From Dromiciops gliroides (lineage: Eukaryota > Chordata > Mammalia > Microbiotheria > Microbiotheriidae): a DNA stretch of 64,000 nucleotides. Position 1 is the first letter of the stretch, and the number at the start of each line of letters is the position of its first letter. Positions 23,670-35,889 of this stretch are shown here, piece after piece. The notes under the pieces are model-generated. The model saw only the letters and a program-made list of their open reading frames with translations. It was not told the origin of the DNA and searched no databases. The DNA is taken from assembly GCF_019393635.1 (NCBI RefSeq), contig NC_057862.1, forward strand, positions 94,425,159-94,489,158. The letters run 5' to 3'. The position numbers were made by a program, and so were the translations under genes.

Positions 23670-23885
23670 TAGAGCACAGTGGTAATTATTTCAAGCTCTA
23701 TATATCATCTCATTTGAGACAGCAACATTATGAGATAGGTACTGCAGGTATTATTATTCCCATTTTCCTGATGATGATAAAAGAGGTTAAGTTACTTGTC
23801 TCTAGCCATATTTTCAAAGGGAACAGTCAAACCCAGTTCTGCCTATCTCCAAACCTAACATTATATCTGTTGCACCATGCTTCAA
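23670..23885 (+). mobile_element. MIR
   Basis: ATATCATCTCATTTGAGACA, ATTATTATTCCCATTTTCCT, GTTAAGTTACTTGTCTC and AAACCCAGTTCTGCC. Confidence 0.7.
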
Positions 23886-23969
23886 CTCCTGAAAAAGGCA
23901 GTGGCCCCTCAGAGACCTTCATGTGATTTGCAAGGATAATTTAAATTCATAACATAATTGATTTAGAGT

Positions 23970-24120
23970 AGGATGTGACTTTAAAAGTCACTAAACTAAC
24001 CCCTCCCCCTCATTTAAGAGATATGGATACTGAAGCCTAGAGAAGTTAAGTGACTTGCCCAATCCCAACAGATGGTAAATGGAACAGCCAGGATTTGAAC
24101 ACAGGTACTCTTATTCCAAA
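23970..24120 (+). mobile_element. MIR
   Basis: TTAAGTGACTTGCCCAATCC, CAGGATTTGAACACAGGTAC. Confidence 0.7.
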
Positions 24121-24129
24121 ATAAAATTT

Positions 24130-25724
24130 TCGTTTGACCATGCTTCCAATATGTAGAAAAAAACAAAAAACAGAGGGTCAGCTCTACTTGGAAGATCCTC
24201 CCATCTTTGTTCTTTCTCATATTTTTCTCCCCATAAATCTCAGACTTAGCACTTGAAAAATTTTACTTCCTTTTCAATTATTTTATATTTGTTGGGGCAT
24301 GATGGGCACAACAGGGCCCAGAATTCACTGGAAAACCCCTTCTACACTTTACATTATCCTGAATATACTTCAGATCTAAAAATCCATTTCTGCTCACAAA
24401 TTCCTAACATGTCCAAAGTACCTCTAGAGCTCTGTATTTTCCATGGGAAATTAGTTGTGTTTAAGCACATTAACTCTTCAGTAATGCTTCAGACACATTA
24501 ATACATTAGACCAATTAAATTAACCCACTAAAGGGTGCAGTGGGCCACTTGCCTAATCCTGTTCAACAATCAGGAAAATCCCATACTAACCTTATTGGTT
24601 ATGAGCTCCCCCCAACAGCAGAGGGCACTCAGAGGGAAATTATAGTCCAGCACTCAGAGACCTGGCTATCTTTGTCCCCTAGGTTTGCTTCTTTTGTGGG
24701 TAGCAGCTGCCATTTTGTTACTCTATGGATTTATCCAATTAGATTCTTGGCTTGTCTCTCACTCATTGAGAAAATTCTTCTTTCCATTTATGCTTCACTT
24801 CTATTCATACATTAGCTTAGCACAATGCAGGGAACCATGCAGGTGTGTTTTGAATATATACAGCTCTTTTCTCATAGAAGCAAGAAGACTAAAACAAATA
24901 TATTTCTTAAACTATCATGCAGGTGGTACACCTCCCAAATCTAGGCACAGGATCATCCAAAACCCAGGAGCTCCTGGTTCATGTGTTTAGACCCAGACTT
25001 TTCAGTGGCTACCTCCACAGGAATTAGTGAGCATCCCTGTTCTGTTCCCGTACTGGCCTCCTAGCTGAGTGATGTTCAGTCAGTTGAGGTAACTGGGATC
25101 CAGTGGCATTTATTTCTTCTCCATTGAAAGTGAAGTAGTGAAGGGGAATCGAGGGGAAACCATATGTATCATTCCTTCCTGTTGTTGTGGAGCCCCCTTT
25201 TACATACAAATGGAGCTCTGAACAAGTCATGACAATTCCAACCCTCTCCCCACTCTTTAGTTCTTTTCTTATGTAAGCATGGTGAGCTTAGATACATACA
25301 AACATACTCTGAAATTTTATGAGCAAGATGGAGGACTAATGCCCAATTCTTTCCTCCTTCCCAATCCTATTGGAGTAGAGTGAAAAGGGACACAGACAAT
25401 TGGAAATCCAATGAAAAATCTTAGGTGTAGAATATTTATATGAGAAATATAATTATTTTCAAGTTTATGCACTACCCCTACAACTGCTAACTCATTTTCA
25501 TAAATGTCTTTAATATTTACAAAATATTTTCCTCACAACCACCCTGTGAGATAGCCAGTACATGTATTATGAACACTAGAAGGATCAGTATAATCAATTG
25601 ATATAAAAATGTTATTCTAGTATTACTTTGAAATATAAATTTTCATCCTCTATTTTCTTTGCCTTATTGCTTTAAAAATGCATTGTATCATTTTACACAG
25701 CTTTATCCTTTGAAGTATTCTTTT
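24130..25724. other. Intergenic DNA, mostly unique
   Basis: No gene recognised. A weak MIR-like piece with CCTCACAACCACCCTGTGAG lies at 25510-25565. Nothing else supported. Confidence 0.3.
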
Positions 25725-25825
25725 TAAAATAATAATAATAATAAATATTTTTATTTAAAGTTTTGAGTTCCAAATTCTATCCCTCCTTCCCTCCCTCCCT
25801 TCCCCCGAGATAATACTCATGAGTC
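25725..25825 (-). mobile_element. L1-like LINE 3' end, antisense
   Basis: AAATATTTTTATTTAAAGTT, TTGAGTTCCAAATTCTATCC, then CCCTCC repeats; the reverse complement of the 3' end at 54.1 kb. Confidence 0.65.
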
Positions 25826-25857
25826 ACTCCAAGTTTTAAAACTCTCCTACTTAAATT

Positions 25858-26010
25858 CTTTCTTTCTTTCTTTTTGCAGGGCAATGAGGGCTAAGTGACT
25901 TACCCAGGGTCACACAGCTAGTAAGTGTCAAGTCTCTGAGGCCAGATTTGAACTCAGGTCCTCTTGAATCCAGGGCTAGTGCTTTATCCAGTTCACCACC
26001 TAGCTGCCCC
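25858..26010 (-). mobile_element. tRNA-derived SINE (WSINE-like), minus strand
   Basis: Tail (TTTC)n at the left, 5' end TAGCTGCCCC at 26001-26010. Target-site duplication not clear. Confidence 0.88.
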
Positions 26011-26059
26011 TACTACTTCCTATCTCATAAACATTTAGTAGATATATTGTGGCACAAAT

Positions 26060-26220
26060 TATACTGGCCTTGGAGTCAGGAATCCTTGGTTCTAATATCC
26101 CTCTGCCTTAATTCATTGGATGACTTTGGAAACTTATTTCCCCCAACTAGTACTTTCCTCATTGATAGGACTAGATAATCTCTGATGTTTTTTATATCTT
26201 TAACATTCAATGAATCTATA
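26060..26220 (+). mobile_element. MIR/CORE-SINE-like copy
   Basis: GGCCTTGGAGTCAGGAATCC, GATGACTTTGGAAACTTA and GGACTAGATAATCTCTGATG. Confidence 0.65.
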
Positions 26221-26289
26221 AACTTTGTTCATATTTTTAGACAGTGTAAACTTTAGAATAGTTGTTTGATTTACCACACATTTCCAGTT

Positions 26290-26455
26290 GGTTTGGTCAC
26301 ATTTGAACCTGTGTTTGAGTATGGGCTTTGACATCTCTTGTGTAACCTTGGGCAAAACACTCACCTTCCCTTGACCTAAGTTTCCTTATCTATCTAATGA
26401 GAGGGGTGAATTAGCTGACCCCCCCCCTTCCAGCTCCAGTTCTATGGTCCTATAA
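26290..26455 (+). mobile_element. MIR/CORE-SINE-like copy
   Basis: GTAACCTTGGGCAAAACACT, TTTCCTTATCTATCTAATGA, CCAGCTCCAGTTCTATGG. Confidence 0.65.
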
Positions 26456-26959
26456 AATAAGTTCTTCTCTACTTCCAAGAAAAATGGCATTATTTTCTGG
26501 GCCAAAATTTTCACACAATAATCTGGTTTTACTCTTCAAAATAGACCTCAGATTAGAGGTTCCATGGCTCCCATCTGTTGCTTTGTAGCTGAGCCACCTA
26601 GCTCTTTCTCCCTCCTCCTCCCTATGAGCCATAATTAGGGAGTCAATTAAAATAATTGTAATTGATTACCATTATGTGGTAGAACCAACAGTATCTCCTG
26701 CAACAACGGGATCCAAATTGCTTCTCTACCAAATGGGTGCCTGCAGTACTAAACTATTATCATAAAAACATCTTCCTCGGAGCCCAGCCAAATTTAGAGC
26801 AATCACAAAGCCCATAGGACTAAGCCTGATGTCCACCTCACCCCTTCAGCATCTTTCCTTAAGTTCATGGCATTTCAGAACACAGAAATGCTTTTACAAA
26901 ATGTGGACTAGTCCAAATGCTGTAGTGATCTTGAACCATTTGGCATTATGCTGGGAAGT

Positions 26960-27130
26960 ACAAAGACCACTGTAGGGGAAATTAGGAAACATGGAGTCCA
27001 GTTGTGGCTCTGCTCTTCTGGGTTGGTCACTTAACCCCTTTGTGCCTAGTCTTTCTCAAATTTGAATTGAGGAGGTTGGACTTGATGGTTTCTAATGTCC
27101 CTTCCAGATCCAAACTTAGTATTTCAGGAT
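26960..27130 (+). mobile_element. MIR/CORE-SINE-like copy
   Basis: GGTTGGTCACTTAACCCC, GGAGGTTGGACTTGATGG, CCTTCCAGATCCAAACTTAG. Confidence 0.65.
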
Positions 27131-27289
27131 CTCCAAGATAGTTTCCAGCCTGAACATTCTATAATTCTATGGTCCCATGCTTTCTTTTGATCTTAAATAT
27201 AATACTTTAAAAAAATACACAGCAAGAATTTGTTTAAATTTCTTGGAACAGAGTAGGTTTGGCCATGATGTACAGTATTAGTTCCCATA

Positions 27290-28070
27290 TTTTTTAAAGT
27301 AATAAACATTTTCATTTATAGTGTTGAGTTCTGATTTTTATCCCTCCCTCCCTCCCCCTGCCCTTCCCTGAGTCAGTAAGCAATCAGATATGGGTTATAC
27401 ATGTACAATTATGTAAAACATTACCATACTAGTCATTTTGTACAAGAAAATTTGAATGTAAGGGGGAAAATGGAAGAAAGTGAAAATAGCATGCTTCAGT
27501 CTCTGTTCCATCGATATCAATTCTTTCTTTGGAAGTGGATAGTATGTTTCATCAACAGTCCTTTGGAATTGTCTTGGATCATCATATTACTGAGAATAGT
27601 TGTCATTCACAGTTCTTCATCAAACAATATTTTTTTTTTGTGGGGCAATGGGGGTTAAGTGACTTGCCCAGGGTCACGTAGCTAGTAAGTGTCAAGTGTC
27701 TGAGGCCGGATTTTAACTCAGGTACTCCTGAATCCAGGGCCGGTGCTTTATCCACTGTGCCACCTAGCTGCCCCCTTCATTAAACAATATTGCTGTCTCT
27801 GTGCACAACATTCTCTTGATTCTGCTCATTACACTATACATTAGTTCATACAAGTCTCTCCAGGCCTTTCTGAAATCATCCTGCTTGTTATTTCTCTTGG
27901 CACAATAATATTCCATCACTATCACATACCACAGCTTGTTTAGCCATTCCCCAATTGACATTCCTTTGATTTCCAATTCTTAGCCACCACAAAAAGAACT
28001 GCTATAAATATTTTTGTACAAATATGTCTTTTCCTCTTTTGTTCCCATACGTTTAGAAAATAAAACTGCC
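27290..28070 (-). mobile_element. L1-like LINE 3' region, antisense, split by a SINE
   Basis: AATAAACATTTTCATTTATA, AGTGTTGAGTTCTG, TTTGGAATTGTCTTGGATCA, ATTCCATCACTATCACATAC, TTAGCCATTCCCCAATTGAC and AGCCACCACAAAAAGAAC in order. This is an abundant marsupial LINE 3' sequence; L1 assignment is from memory. Confidence 0.7.
27632..27775 (-). mobile_element. tRNA-derived SINE (WSINE-like) inserted in an L1-like LINE
   Basis: The duplication TTCATCAAACAATATT (27616-27631) against TTCATTAAACAATATT (27776-27791) flanks a minus-strand SINE that splits the LINE 3' sequence. Confidence 0.92.
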
Positions 28071-28311
28071 TTTAAAATGTTATTGATATGTCTCATTTTT
28101 ACATCACCTTTATTTCTGAATTTCCCTAGTCCATCAAGCCATTCCTTATAACAAAGACTTAAAAAGGAAAGAAAAACAATCAACAAAAGTAACCTGCACA
28201 TCAATGAAGTCTGACCATGTCATTGAAATGTCTTTTTAGTATCAATATTTTTGATAGAGCTTCACATGATAGCAATTGTATTAGTTTCTACTGATTAAGA
28301 ATATATGTAAT

Positions 28312-28456
28312 AGGGGCAGCTAGGTGGCACAGTGGATAAAGCACTGGCCTTGGATTCAGAAGAACCTGAGTTCAAATCCAGCCTCAGACACTTGACACTT
28401 ACTAGCTGTGTGACCTTGGGCAAGTCACTTAACCCTCATTGCCCTGCAAAAACAGG
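28312..28456 (+). mobile_element. tRNA-derived SINE (WSINE-like), full length
   Basis: A-box-like TGGCACAGTGG and B-box GAGTTCAAATCC are intact. The duplication AGAATATATGTAAT (28298-28311) matches AGAATATATATAAT (28457-28470). Confidence 0.92.
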
Positions 28457-28732
28457 AGAATATATATAATAAAAAGGCCATTATGAAAACAGTAATGCTT
28501 TTAAATTAATTTTTATTTTATTAATCATAGCATTTACATATATTTGAAAAATAGTGATATTGATGTATAAAACATTATTTTTTCACTCTCCACAAGATAT
28601 TTGTCACACAGTGTATTTTGTTGTCAATAAAGATCAAAATCACAATGTTTGGGGGCTCATAAGAGTTCTCAGATTCATCTTGCAGGGACTTCATGGCCTT
28701 CTAAGGCCCTCGACCTAGATTTTGGGAACTTT

Positions 28733-28940
28733 ATAGGGTAGTAGATAAAGTACTGAACTTGAAACACAAAACCTGAATTTCAACCTTGAGCTGAAGCCAT
28801 CATGTTCCAGCTGTGTGACACTGGACAAGTCACTTAAATCTCTTTGAGTCTTTATGTATAAAGTATGGATAATATCATATAGCAGTCACTTAAAATCCAT
28901 GCAAGGAAATAATTTGTAAATTCTAATATGCTATATAGGT
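28733..28940 (+). mobile_element. MIR/CORE-SINE-like copy
   Basis: CCAGCTGTGTGACACTGGAC, AAGTCACTTAAATCTCTTTG, with a decayed 3' half. Confidence 0.65.
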
Positions 28941-29260
28941 GAGTTATTATAAGTATAATTATCATATTATATTCCATTATATACTTCCTTATATATGCTA
29001 ATTTTCAATGGATCTTTTGATGTGGGTATTTCCTCAAGTGATTCAGATGGCAGTCCATTCATTACTGCCCATCCTGTTTGACTCTTGTCCATCTCTTCCC
29101 ATAAGCTCACCAGAGGAGATCTACCCAGTCTTCTGGAAGCTTTCTTTATTCTCTTTTCATAGGATGGATACCAGGGGAGCAATAGATCATGGGGTGGTTT
29201 GTCCTTCAGTTATTCTATATTCCCCAGCTCCTTTTCCTCCTCTCCAGCAATACACTTTTT

Positions 29261-29401
29261 TTTTTTGCAGGGCAATGAAGGTTAAGTGACTTGCCCAGGG
29301 TCACACAGCTAGTAAGTGTCAAATGTCTAAGGTCGGATTTGAACTCAGGTCCTCCTGAATCCAGGGCCAGCGCTTTATCCATGGCACCACTTAGCTGTCC
29401 C
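29261..29401 (-). mobile_element. tRNA-derived SINE (WSINE-like), minus strand
   Basis: The duplication AGCAATACACTTTTT (29246-29260) matches AGTAATACACTTTTT (29402-29416). Confidence 0.92.
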
Positions 29402-30064
29402 AGTAATACACTTTTTTGACAGCAGAATTTATAACATTTCTATGTAATTCCTTCATTGCATTCTGTCATAACTTACTTGTGCTCTCCATGTACCTTGTTA
29501 TTGCCCTTTGGCTGATCCTCAGTTTCAATTCTTTGGAGACTGTAGTCCTCCAAGACTTGTAGCATTAAATTAAGAATATTTATGTTAATGTTATTCCATC
29601 AAATGAAATATCTTAAAAAGCAAAACCATAAATGATTTTTAAATTTAAGTTTAGAAATTGATTAGGCTTGGAACCCTGAATGGCCCTCCTCTTTGGGATA
29701 CCACTGGAACAATCTTTTCTGTAGTAGTAGCCTGTGCTCAGAGGTGTCTTTTTAAAAAAATTCTCCCCCCACTTTTTTTCCTCGCTGTTTCTCTCCCATC
29801 AAATCTTGCTTGCCTCACATAACACGTCTTTGGAGCTCTGCTATCTTGAGAATAAGGCTAGTTATCTTGATGACTAAATACGTGAGCTAATAGCTCATGA
29901 ATATTAATATAGCAAAACTTCTCCCACATGATATATTTGTATTTTAATAGTGTTCTGGAGACATAAACTTAGCCCAAAGGAGTATTGATATTGGTTATAG
30001 CAGTGGTAAAAGGGAGGCATTTTGTTGCTGATTCAATAATTCCACATGTGGCCAGTTCAATATA

Positions 30065-30290
30065 CACATACACTAGTGTAGTGGAAAGATCACTGATTAG
30101 CACTGAGTTAGAAGTCAGGAGGTCCAAGTTTTCCAGTCCAGATCCTGTGATTAACTTTTTGTATGACCCTGGGTAAGTCATTTCAGGTCTCTAGATCTCC
30201 ATTTTTCTCCTCTGTAGAAGGATGTTGAGATTATTTACCTTTAAGCACAGAAGGGCTAGATTTGCATAAGTTCCCTTATATTAGGATAAC
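30065..30290 (+). mobile_element. MIR/CORE-SINE-like copy
   Basis: TGTAGTGGAAAGATCACTGA, TAGAAGTCAGGAGGTCC, TGACCCTGGGTAAGTCATTT. A 3' fragment of a related copy follows at 30300-30385. Confidence 0.65.
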
Positions 30291-30414
30291 AGTTGTTATT
30301 CAGCTATTCCCCAATCTATGGATTGTCATTTGTAAAATAAGGGAGTTGAATGAGTTGAGCTAGATCACATCTAAGGTATGATTCTGTCATAAAGTAAAAT
30401 AAAAAATGATAAGG

Positions 30415-30447
30415 ACGTGTGTGTGCGCGCACGCGCGCGCGTGTGTG

Positions 30448-30500
<53 letters not shown>
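30415..30500. repeat. (TG)n/(CG)n alternating purine-pyrimidine tract
   Basis: 86 bases of strictly alternating purine and pyrimidine. A CG-rich part (GCGCGCACGCGCGCGC) lies near 30425-30440 and the rest is TG. Confidence 0.97.
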
Positions 30501-30502
<2 letters not shown>

Positions 30503-32189
30503 AACAGAGCCTCAGCACCTGTGGAATGATCTGTCTCACTATATGTAGACTTGACCTCAATAACCTAGTTCCTCTAGCTTGGACACTGAACTTTCATTTT
30601 CTCTCTCTCAAATCCTCTTCATTTATCACTTTTCTTAGCAGAGAAGTTAATAAACTGTGGTGTGGCATTGGTCAAGAGGTGTCATGTAATCATTCCGGTG
30701 AAAAGAAGCAATTTCTACTGGTCACCATTTACAGAAAAGGTGAGGATAATGTAGGAAAGGAAGATTAAGACTGAATACTCATACAGACTGTTCTGTTATC
30801 TCTTTAATAAGGATCTACCAACAGAAAAATCCTCAAAATTTTTACTTGTCCAATCAAAATTAACATTTATATGTTTTAACTTCTTTACTTCTCTGTTTTC
30901 TCATCATCAAATTAAATCTCATTTTTGCTACCAGATCCAATAAGATCAAAGCAGGCTAACTTGACCAAATTAAGAGAATGGATATGGAAACACGATCTAT
31001 ACAGTTTCCAAACATGTGGATATATGGAAAAATTTTTACTTAAAACAATGGGGTGACCAAACATTTGGCTAACTTGGCTTTCCTCCAGATGTTTGGTTCC
31101 TAGATGGCATAGCCTACATAGTATTTTGGTGATGAGATTTAATTTCTAGTTCTTCTGACTTTTTCTAGCAGGTCCCCTTTTGCATCTGTGACAGAATTTA
31201 GCCCTATGTGGTTCACTTTCTCTGCCTTTCTGCTTTGGGCTATGACCACAGTTCAGTCAAGCCCCACCCAGAAATGGCTTTAATGGGGGTCCACTGGTGA
31301 CTCATTGCAGCTGTTCGTTCAATTGGCTTGCAGCAGGAAAACCTCTACATTCTTAGAGCCTGGGTCTTCTTTTGACCTGTTGAACAATAGAAATGATGTT
31401 TGTAGCATTGGAATAAACTCACCATAAACAGCTTTTGAAGTTATGAACTGCCACAACTATACTTCCATGTTTAATCCTTCAAAAAAGCTGTTTATTTCTT
31501 TGTGCATTCCTCTACACGAACATTATACCTTAATTTTATTAGCTTTTTCAGAGAATTCAAACAGATTAAAGAGGCTCAATTTTCCCTTACAGAAGTCATG
31601 CTGATTTAATTAGTTAATGTTTGTAAAGCACTTTTGAAGAGGGAAAGTGCCACATAAGTACTAAGTAGTATTATTATGAGTTTCTCGATACCCTGCATTA
31701 TAACATCTCTGCCTAAGGAATGTCATCCCTTCTATGGTTTTGGATGAGTTAGAGCTCTGACCAATTGTTTTGTCCCAAGAATAGCATTTCTGCCCCTAGT
31801 CCAATCACTTTGGACTTTCCTTCCATTTATAGATGTCAGAGTTTCTGTTTTCACTTCCCTTGGCCCCTACAACTTCCTATTGTTGCTGAGGATGGTGGCA
31901 TGGTTTTAAGATGAACATTCTTCACAGAAGGTGCATACATTCCTTAATTCATTCAAACAAATCTTCAAGCAGTGCCTTCTGTGTGGCAATTGCAACCCTC
32001 ATGGTCCCCATTCTCTGGTTAGTGCCAATGACTTTGGCTGAATGGCCTTGGGCAAGCCGTTTGATTTCTTGTTATTCCTCACCCCATCTAAGATAGACAC
32101 AACAATACATGTTTCAATCCATTTCCTGATATAGTTATGAAGCAGAAAATGCAAGGGAGGGTTTTGTTTTTTGTTTTTGTTTTTATTTT
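30501..32189. other. Intergenic DNA, mostly unique
   Basis: No gene recognised. Short MIR-like piece at 31610-31680 (TGTTTGTAAAGCACTTTTG). The rest holds no identifiable feature. Confidence 0.3.
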
Positions 32190-32405
32190 TTTGTTTCTGA
32201 GGCAGGGGAGATAGGTGTTAATACCTGTGATCCTATCAGTGCAGGGAACTCCTGATTTAGCAACTCCCTTCACCAAAATCTTTCATTTATAGCCTCACTG
32301 CCTGGGGCACTGAGAGGCTAAGTGGTCACATAGCTAGTATTAGGCAGGACTTGAATGCAGGAGGTATTCCTGACTCCAAGACCAACCCACTAACTACTGA
32401 GTCAT
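32190..32405 (+). mobile_element. Old marsupial SINE, MIR/CORE-like
   Basis: AGTGCAGGGAACTCCTGA, CTGCCTGGGGCACTGAGAGG, GGTCACATAGCTAGTATTAG and CCTGACTCCAAGACC in order. Confidence 0.65.
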
Positions 32406-32952
32406 ACTCAAACAGATTTGTGAGTTCATCAATTCAATAGTTCCCTCCAGATAAGCAGATTGCAAGGCACCAATGCCTGTTGTACCTCCAGCAACTCTCA
32501 TTCATTTCTCCCTACAGTTTACCTTTGGGGGTCCAAACAATGTGCTGGAAACCTTCCTCGATTTCTCCTGGCATATAGAGGGTACCAGTAGACCACTAAA
32601 GCTGTTCACCTGCCATCCCTTGCTTTTTTCTTATTGTTAGTCATTCTTTTCTTATTATAGAATCGTTTGCTAACAGCATTTACTCTCCTTTTTCTTTGGA
32701 GTTTTTCACTGCTTCTGCGTTACACTGTGTTCATATCTGCCAAATTCCTCTTCATTGCCTTCAGTGTGGTGCTAATCTTTAATTCAGAGACAGGAGTGTT
32801 CCATGACTCACTGCCTTATAGAAATACCAATCAAATAAAAAGATGGCATTTTGCTTTCATGGAAAACCTGGGGATCACTAAAAGAGCTTTGCAATTTCCT
32901 GAAAACAATCAGTTCAGTGTAGATGGCATCATCATTGACATCATCTAGCCTG

Positions 32953-32998
32953 CTCTTCTTAGAAGAGATAATATGTGTAAAGCACATATTATCTCTTC
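32953..32998. repeat. Perfect 16-bp inverted repeat with 5-nt loop
   Basis: GAAGAGATAATATGTG (32962-32977), loop TAAAG, CACATATTATCTCTTC (32983-32998), exact reverse complements. A second smaller palindrome CTCTTCTTAGAAGAG (about 32953-32967) overlaps the left arm. Confidence 0.95.
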
Positions 32999-33721
32999 CA
33001 TATCTAAAATTCTTTGATTACAAATGTTGGTTAGTCAAAGTCATATTTTACATAATCACAATATTTAAAGGAGTTAACTGAGTTTAATTCCCTAGTGCAC
33101 AACTTGTGTTGTACGAATTGTTTCATTTATTCATGGTCTGTAACCAAATTACAATGGGTTCATTTGTTTCAAGAGCAAACAACATAATTTTAAAATTTGC
33201 CAATTGTTCTTCTTTATTCTAGATATTAACTAACATACAACTTTATCTATAACACAGATAACTAATTGGATTTTTTCACTTCTATGTGGAGTTTTTGTGT
33301 TTAAGTATTTAAGCAACTTTTAATTTATTATTTATATGTTCATTATATATTACATTATTAATTTAGTTATTATTAAATGACTTTTATCAAATAGCCTCCC
33401 TCTTTTCCCCCACTAAAATGTGAGAAAAGGAGATAATAGTGGTATTATATGAAGATAAATTAGTTACTGTTTGAACCTCAGTTTGGAGATTAAAGTCACT
33501 ATGTAAATGTTAGGTATAGTCTTGTGTTTTTTAAATTAATCCTTATTATTGGATACCCTGTTTCATCATTCCTGAAAGTTAATTTCTAGTTGTGTAACAT
33601 TCTTAATGTGTTCTTTTTAAGCTGATGTCTCAGTATATTATGTTATGCTGTCCCCAAACTGCTGATCCAACAATAATTGCTAATAAAAAACATTTGATTA
33701 CCTTAGCTTCTTTGCCAAACA

Positions 33722-33760
33722 CCCTCCTCCTCCTCTTCCTCCTCCTCCTCCTCCTCCTGC
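33722..33760. repeat. (CCT)n-rich tract
   Basis: Imperfect CCT trinucleotide repeats. Confidence 0.85.
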
Positions 33761-33939
33761 TTCTTCCTGAAGGGAAAAAAGCCCTAACTATGCAAGGATG
33801 GAAGAAAGAATCTTTGTCCTGTCAGAATGCTACCAAGTGTTTGAAGTTATGGGAAATGAGTGGGGTGAAAAAATAAGGTAAGAAGGTCCTATTTCAATAA
33901 AAAAAATAATGAGATTTCATAGCACTTGTTCATAGGCTA

Positions 33940-34105
33940 CTTACAGAGTTTGGAGCTTTAATCCCAGTCATGCTATGAATTTACTGTGTTACATCAAGCA
34001 AATTGCTTCAGTTTTCTGAGCCTCAGTTTCTTCAACTGTCAAATGAATTTAAACCAGATGATCTATTCAAGACTCTTCCTGCTCTGAATTTTCATGATTA
34101 TAGAT
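33940..34105 (+). mobile_element. MIR/CORE-SINE-like copy
   Basis: TTTTCTGAGCCTCAGTTTCT, TCAACTGTCAAATGAA and ACTCTTCCTGCTCTGAATTT. Confidence 0.65.
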
Positions 34106-34539
34106 GGTGAAGTAAAAGTGCCAGGTAATTTAATCTCAGGACATACTCTGATGCACAAAAGAATACTTTGGCAAATAATTTAGGTATATTTGTGTTTGGT
34201 TATATTTAATTTATCCTTTTTCCTTTGCAGAGCCTGAATTGATGTTAGCCAATTTTCCTATAAAAGTCTGAGGAATAAAAAATGCTTTTAATGAAATTTC
34301 CCTCACCAATATTTATATCTTCTAAGATGTCCATACACACACACACAAAACCCCAGTCTGATTATTAACACACAAAAACCTTATTAACACACAAATAATT
34401 TGAATTCAGTCACCAACAATATCATCAGGCACAAAAAATACATATATGTTACTGGTTAACTATATGCCTATATAAAGTTATTATTTTGAGAACTTAAATA
34501 CAGGAGCACCCTTATAGCCTGGAATCCCTCTTGCATCAA

Positions 34540-34639
34540 TCTTCGTTCATTGGACACATTTACTAAGCAGCTACTGTTGAATCCTGTGAGGGATACAAAA
34601 AGATATAAGAAATTATCTTTGTATTCAAGGCAAAGGATC
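34540..34639 (-). mobile_element. L2/CR1-type LINE 3' end, antisense
   Basis: GACACATTTACTAAGCAGCT, GATACAAAAAGATATAAG, in the pattern of LINE 3' ends at 22.32 and 3.97 kb. Confidence 0.5.
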
Positions 34640-34652
34640 AAGAATCAATCTA

Positions 34653-34799
34653 GGGGCAGCTAGATGGCACAGTGGATAGAGCTCCAGCCCTGGATTCAGG
34701 AGTACCTGAGTTCAAATCCGACCTCAGACACTTAACACTTACTAGCTGTGTGACCCTGGGAAAGTCACTTAACCCCAATTGCCTCACCAAAAAAAAAAA
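34653..34799 (+). mobile_element. tRNA-derived SINE (WSINE-like), full length
   Basis: Ends in about 13 A. A 13-bp exact duplication AAGAATCAATCTA lies at 34640-34652 and 34800-34812. Confidence 0.92.
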
Positions 34800-35282
34800 A
34801 AGAATCAATCTAAAATAGAGCAACTTGAAACATAGCTATCAATAATATAATGATAATTTAATAAAAATAGTGTTGTCACGTTCATATTCATGATTCCAGA
34901 TTCTCCAAGAATGCTCCTTCAGAATTCTTTAGAAACCATTTTGGTTTATGTTTGCATAAAAATTAATTATTAGTGGTCTGATTAGCATAAACATATTCCA
35001 CAATATCTCTCCTCCCTGGTCCTAGTCCCAGTTTTCCCAGGGATTTGTAACAAGGTGCTCAGCAACAGAAATCCCTTTGAATCTCTGGGGGAATCTGACC
35101 TAATCAGAAAGCATATATTATGAATAGAGGGGAAGGGGAAGTTTATTAATCCTATATGTGAAAATATTTTGGAAAGTATTATGCTCTATGCAAACATGGT
35201 CTTATTCAATGAGCACTGGGCTCAGGGTTTGAAGAGATCTCCTACTTACTACTGCAAAACCATGAGGAAGGTATCCTTGCAT

Positions 35283-35304
35283 GCCTACATACATATATGT
35301 ATAT

Positions 35305-35337
<33 letters not shown>

Positions 35338-35348
35338 CATGTGTGTAA
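35283..35348. repeat. (TA)n/(CA)n microsatellite
   Basis: Compound CA then TA repeat with ATGT interruptions. Confidence 0.9.
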
Positions 35349-35359
35349 GAGAGATAATA

Positions 35360-35490
35360 AATACTATTTATTTTTTATTCACTTATTACTGTGCTAGTGA
35401 TGGGGATACAGTCATAAACTAGAAAGACAGTCCCTGCTTTCAAAGAACTCATATTCTAATATGGGAAGATAATATATTAAAGAGAGAGGG
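35360..35490 (-). mobile_element. L2/CR1-type LINE 3' end, antisense
   Basis: TACTGTGCTAGTGATGGGGA, AGTCCCTGCTTTCAAAGAAC, TCATATTCTAATATGGG. Confidence 0.55.
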
Positions 35491-35889
35491 TAGGAGTGGG
35501 TAGTAGAGTTTTGCTGGTAAACATTTAACAACCAGCATGAGGAAGGGGGAAAGTACTTTAGGCATACCTTTAAGTTTAATCTGTATTAATATATTCTTCA
35601 TCACTTTCTTAAGTCTACATAATCAACAATTAAAAAACATCAAGCCTTGATTTGTAGCTGGCTGATTTTTGAGATGTAAATGATCACATTAATAATTTAA
35701 CAATCAGCTCTGAAAGCCAGTATGAGCTATCTCCAGTACACAGACAGAGCCACCTTGTGGGCAGCTGCCTTATTTGGACCTGGTGGCAGGAAAGTAAGGT
35801 GGAACTTGGTTCCTGGCAAGATAAGAGGAAAGCTCACCTATCAGAGCCTAGGGTGGATTTTGGGAGTGGACTCCAGACTTCCAGGGGAG

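Larger units (their letters stand above)
32406..33939. other. AT-rich intergenic DNA
   Basis: Apart from the hairpin at 32962-32998 and the CCT tract at 33722 nothing was recognised. A 93-codon frame at 32667-32948 resembles no known family. Confidence 0.3.

Noticed and set aside
32667..32948. 93-codon hydrophobic frame
   Set aside because: Looks membrane-like, but AT-rich chance frame with no homologue I recognise and no gene context.
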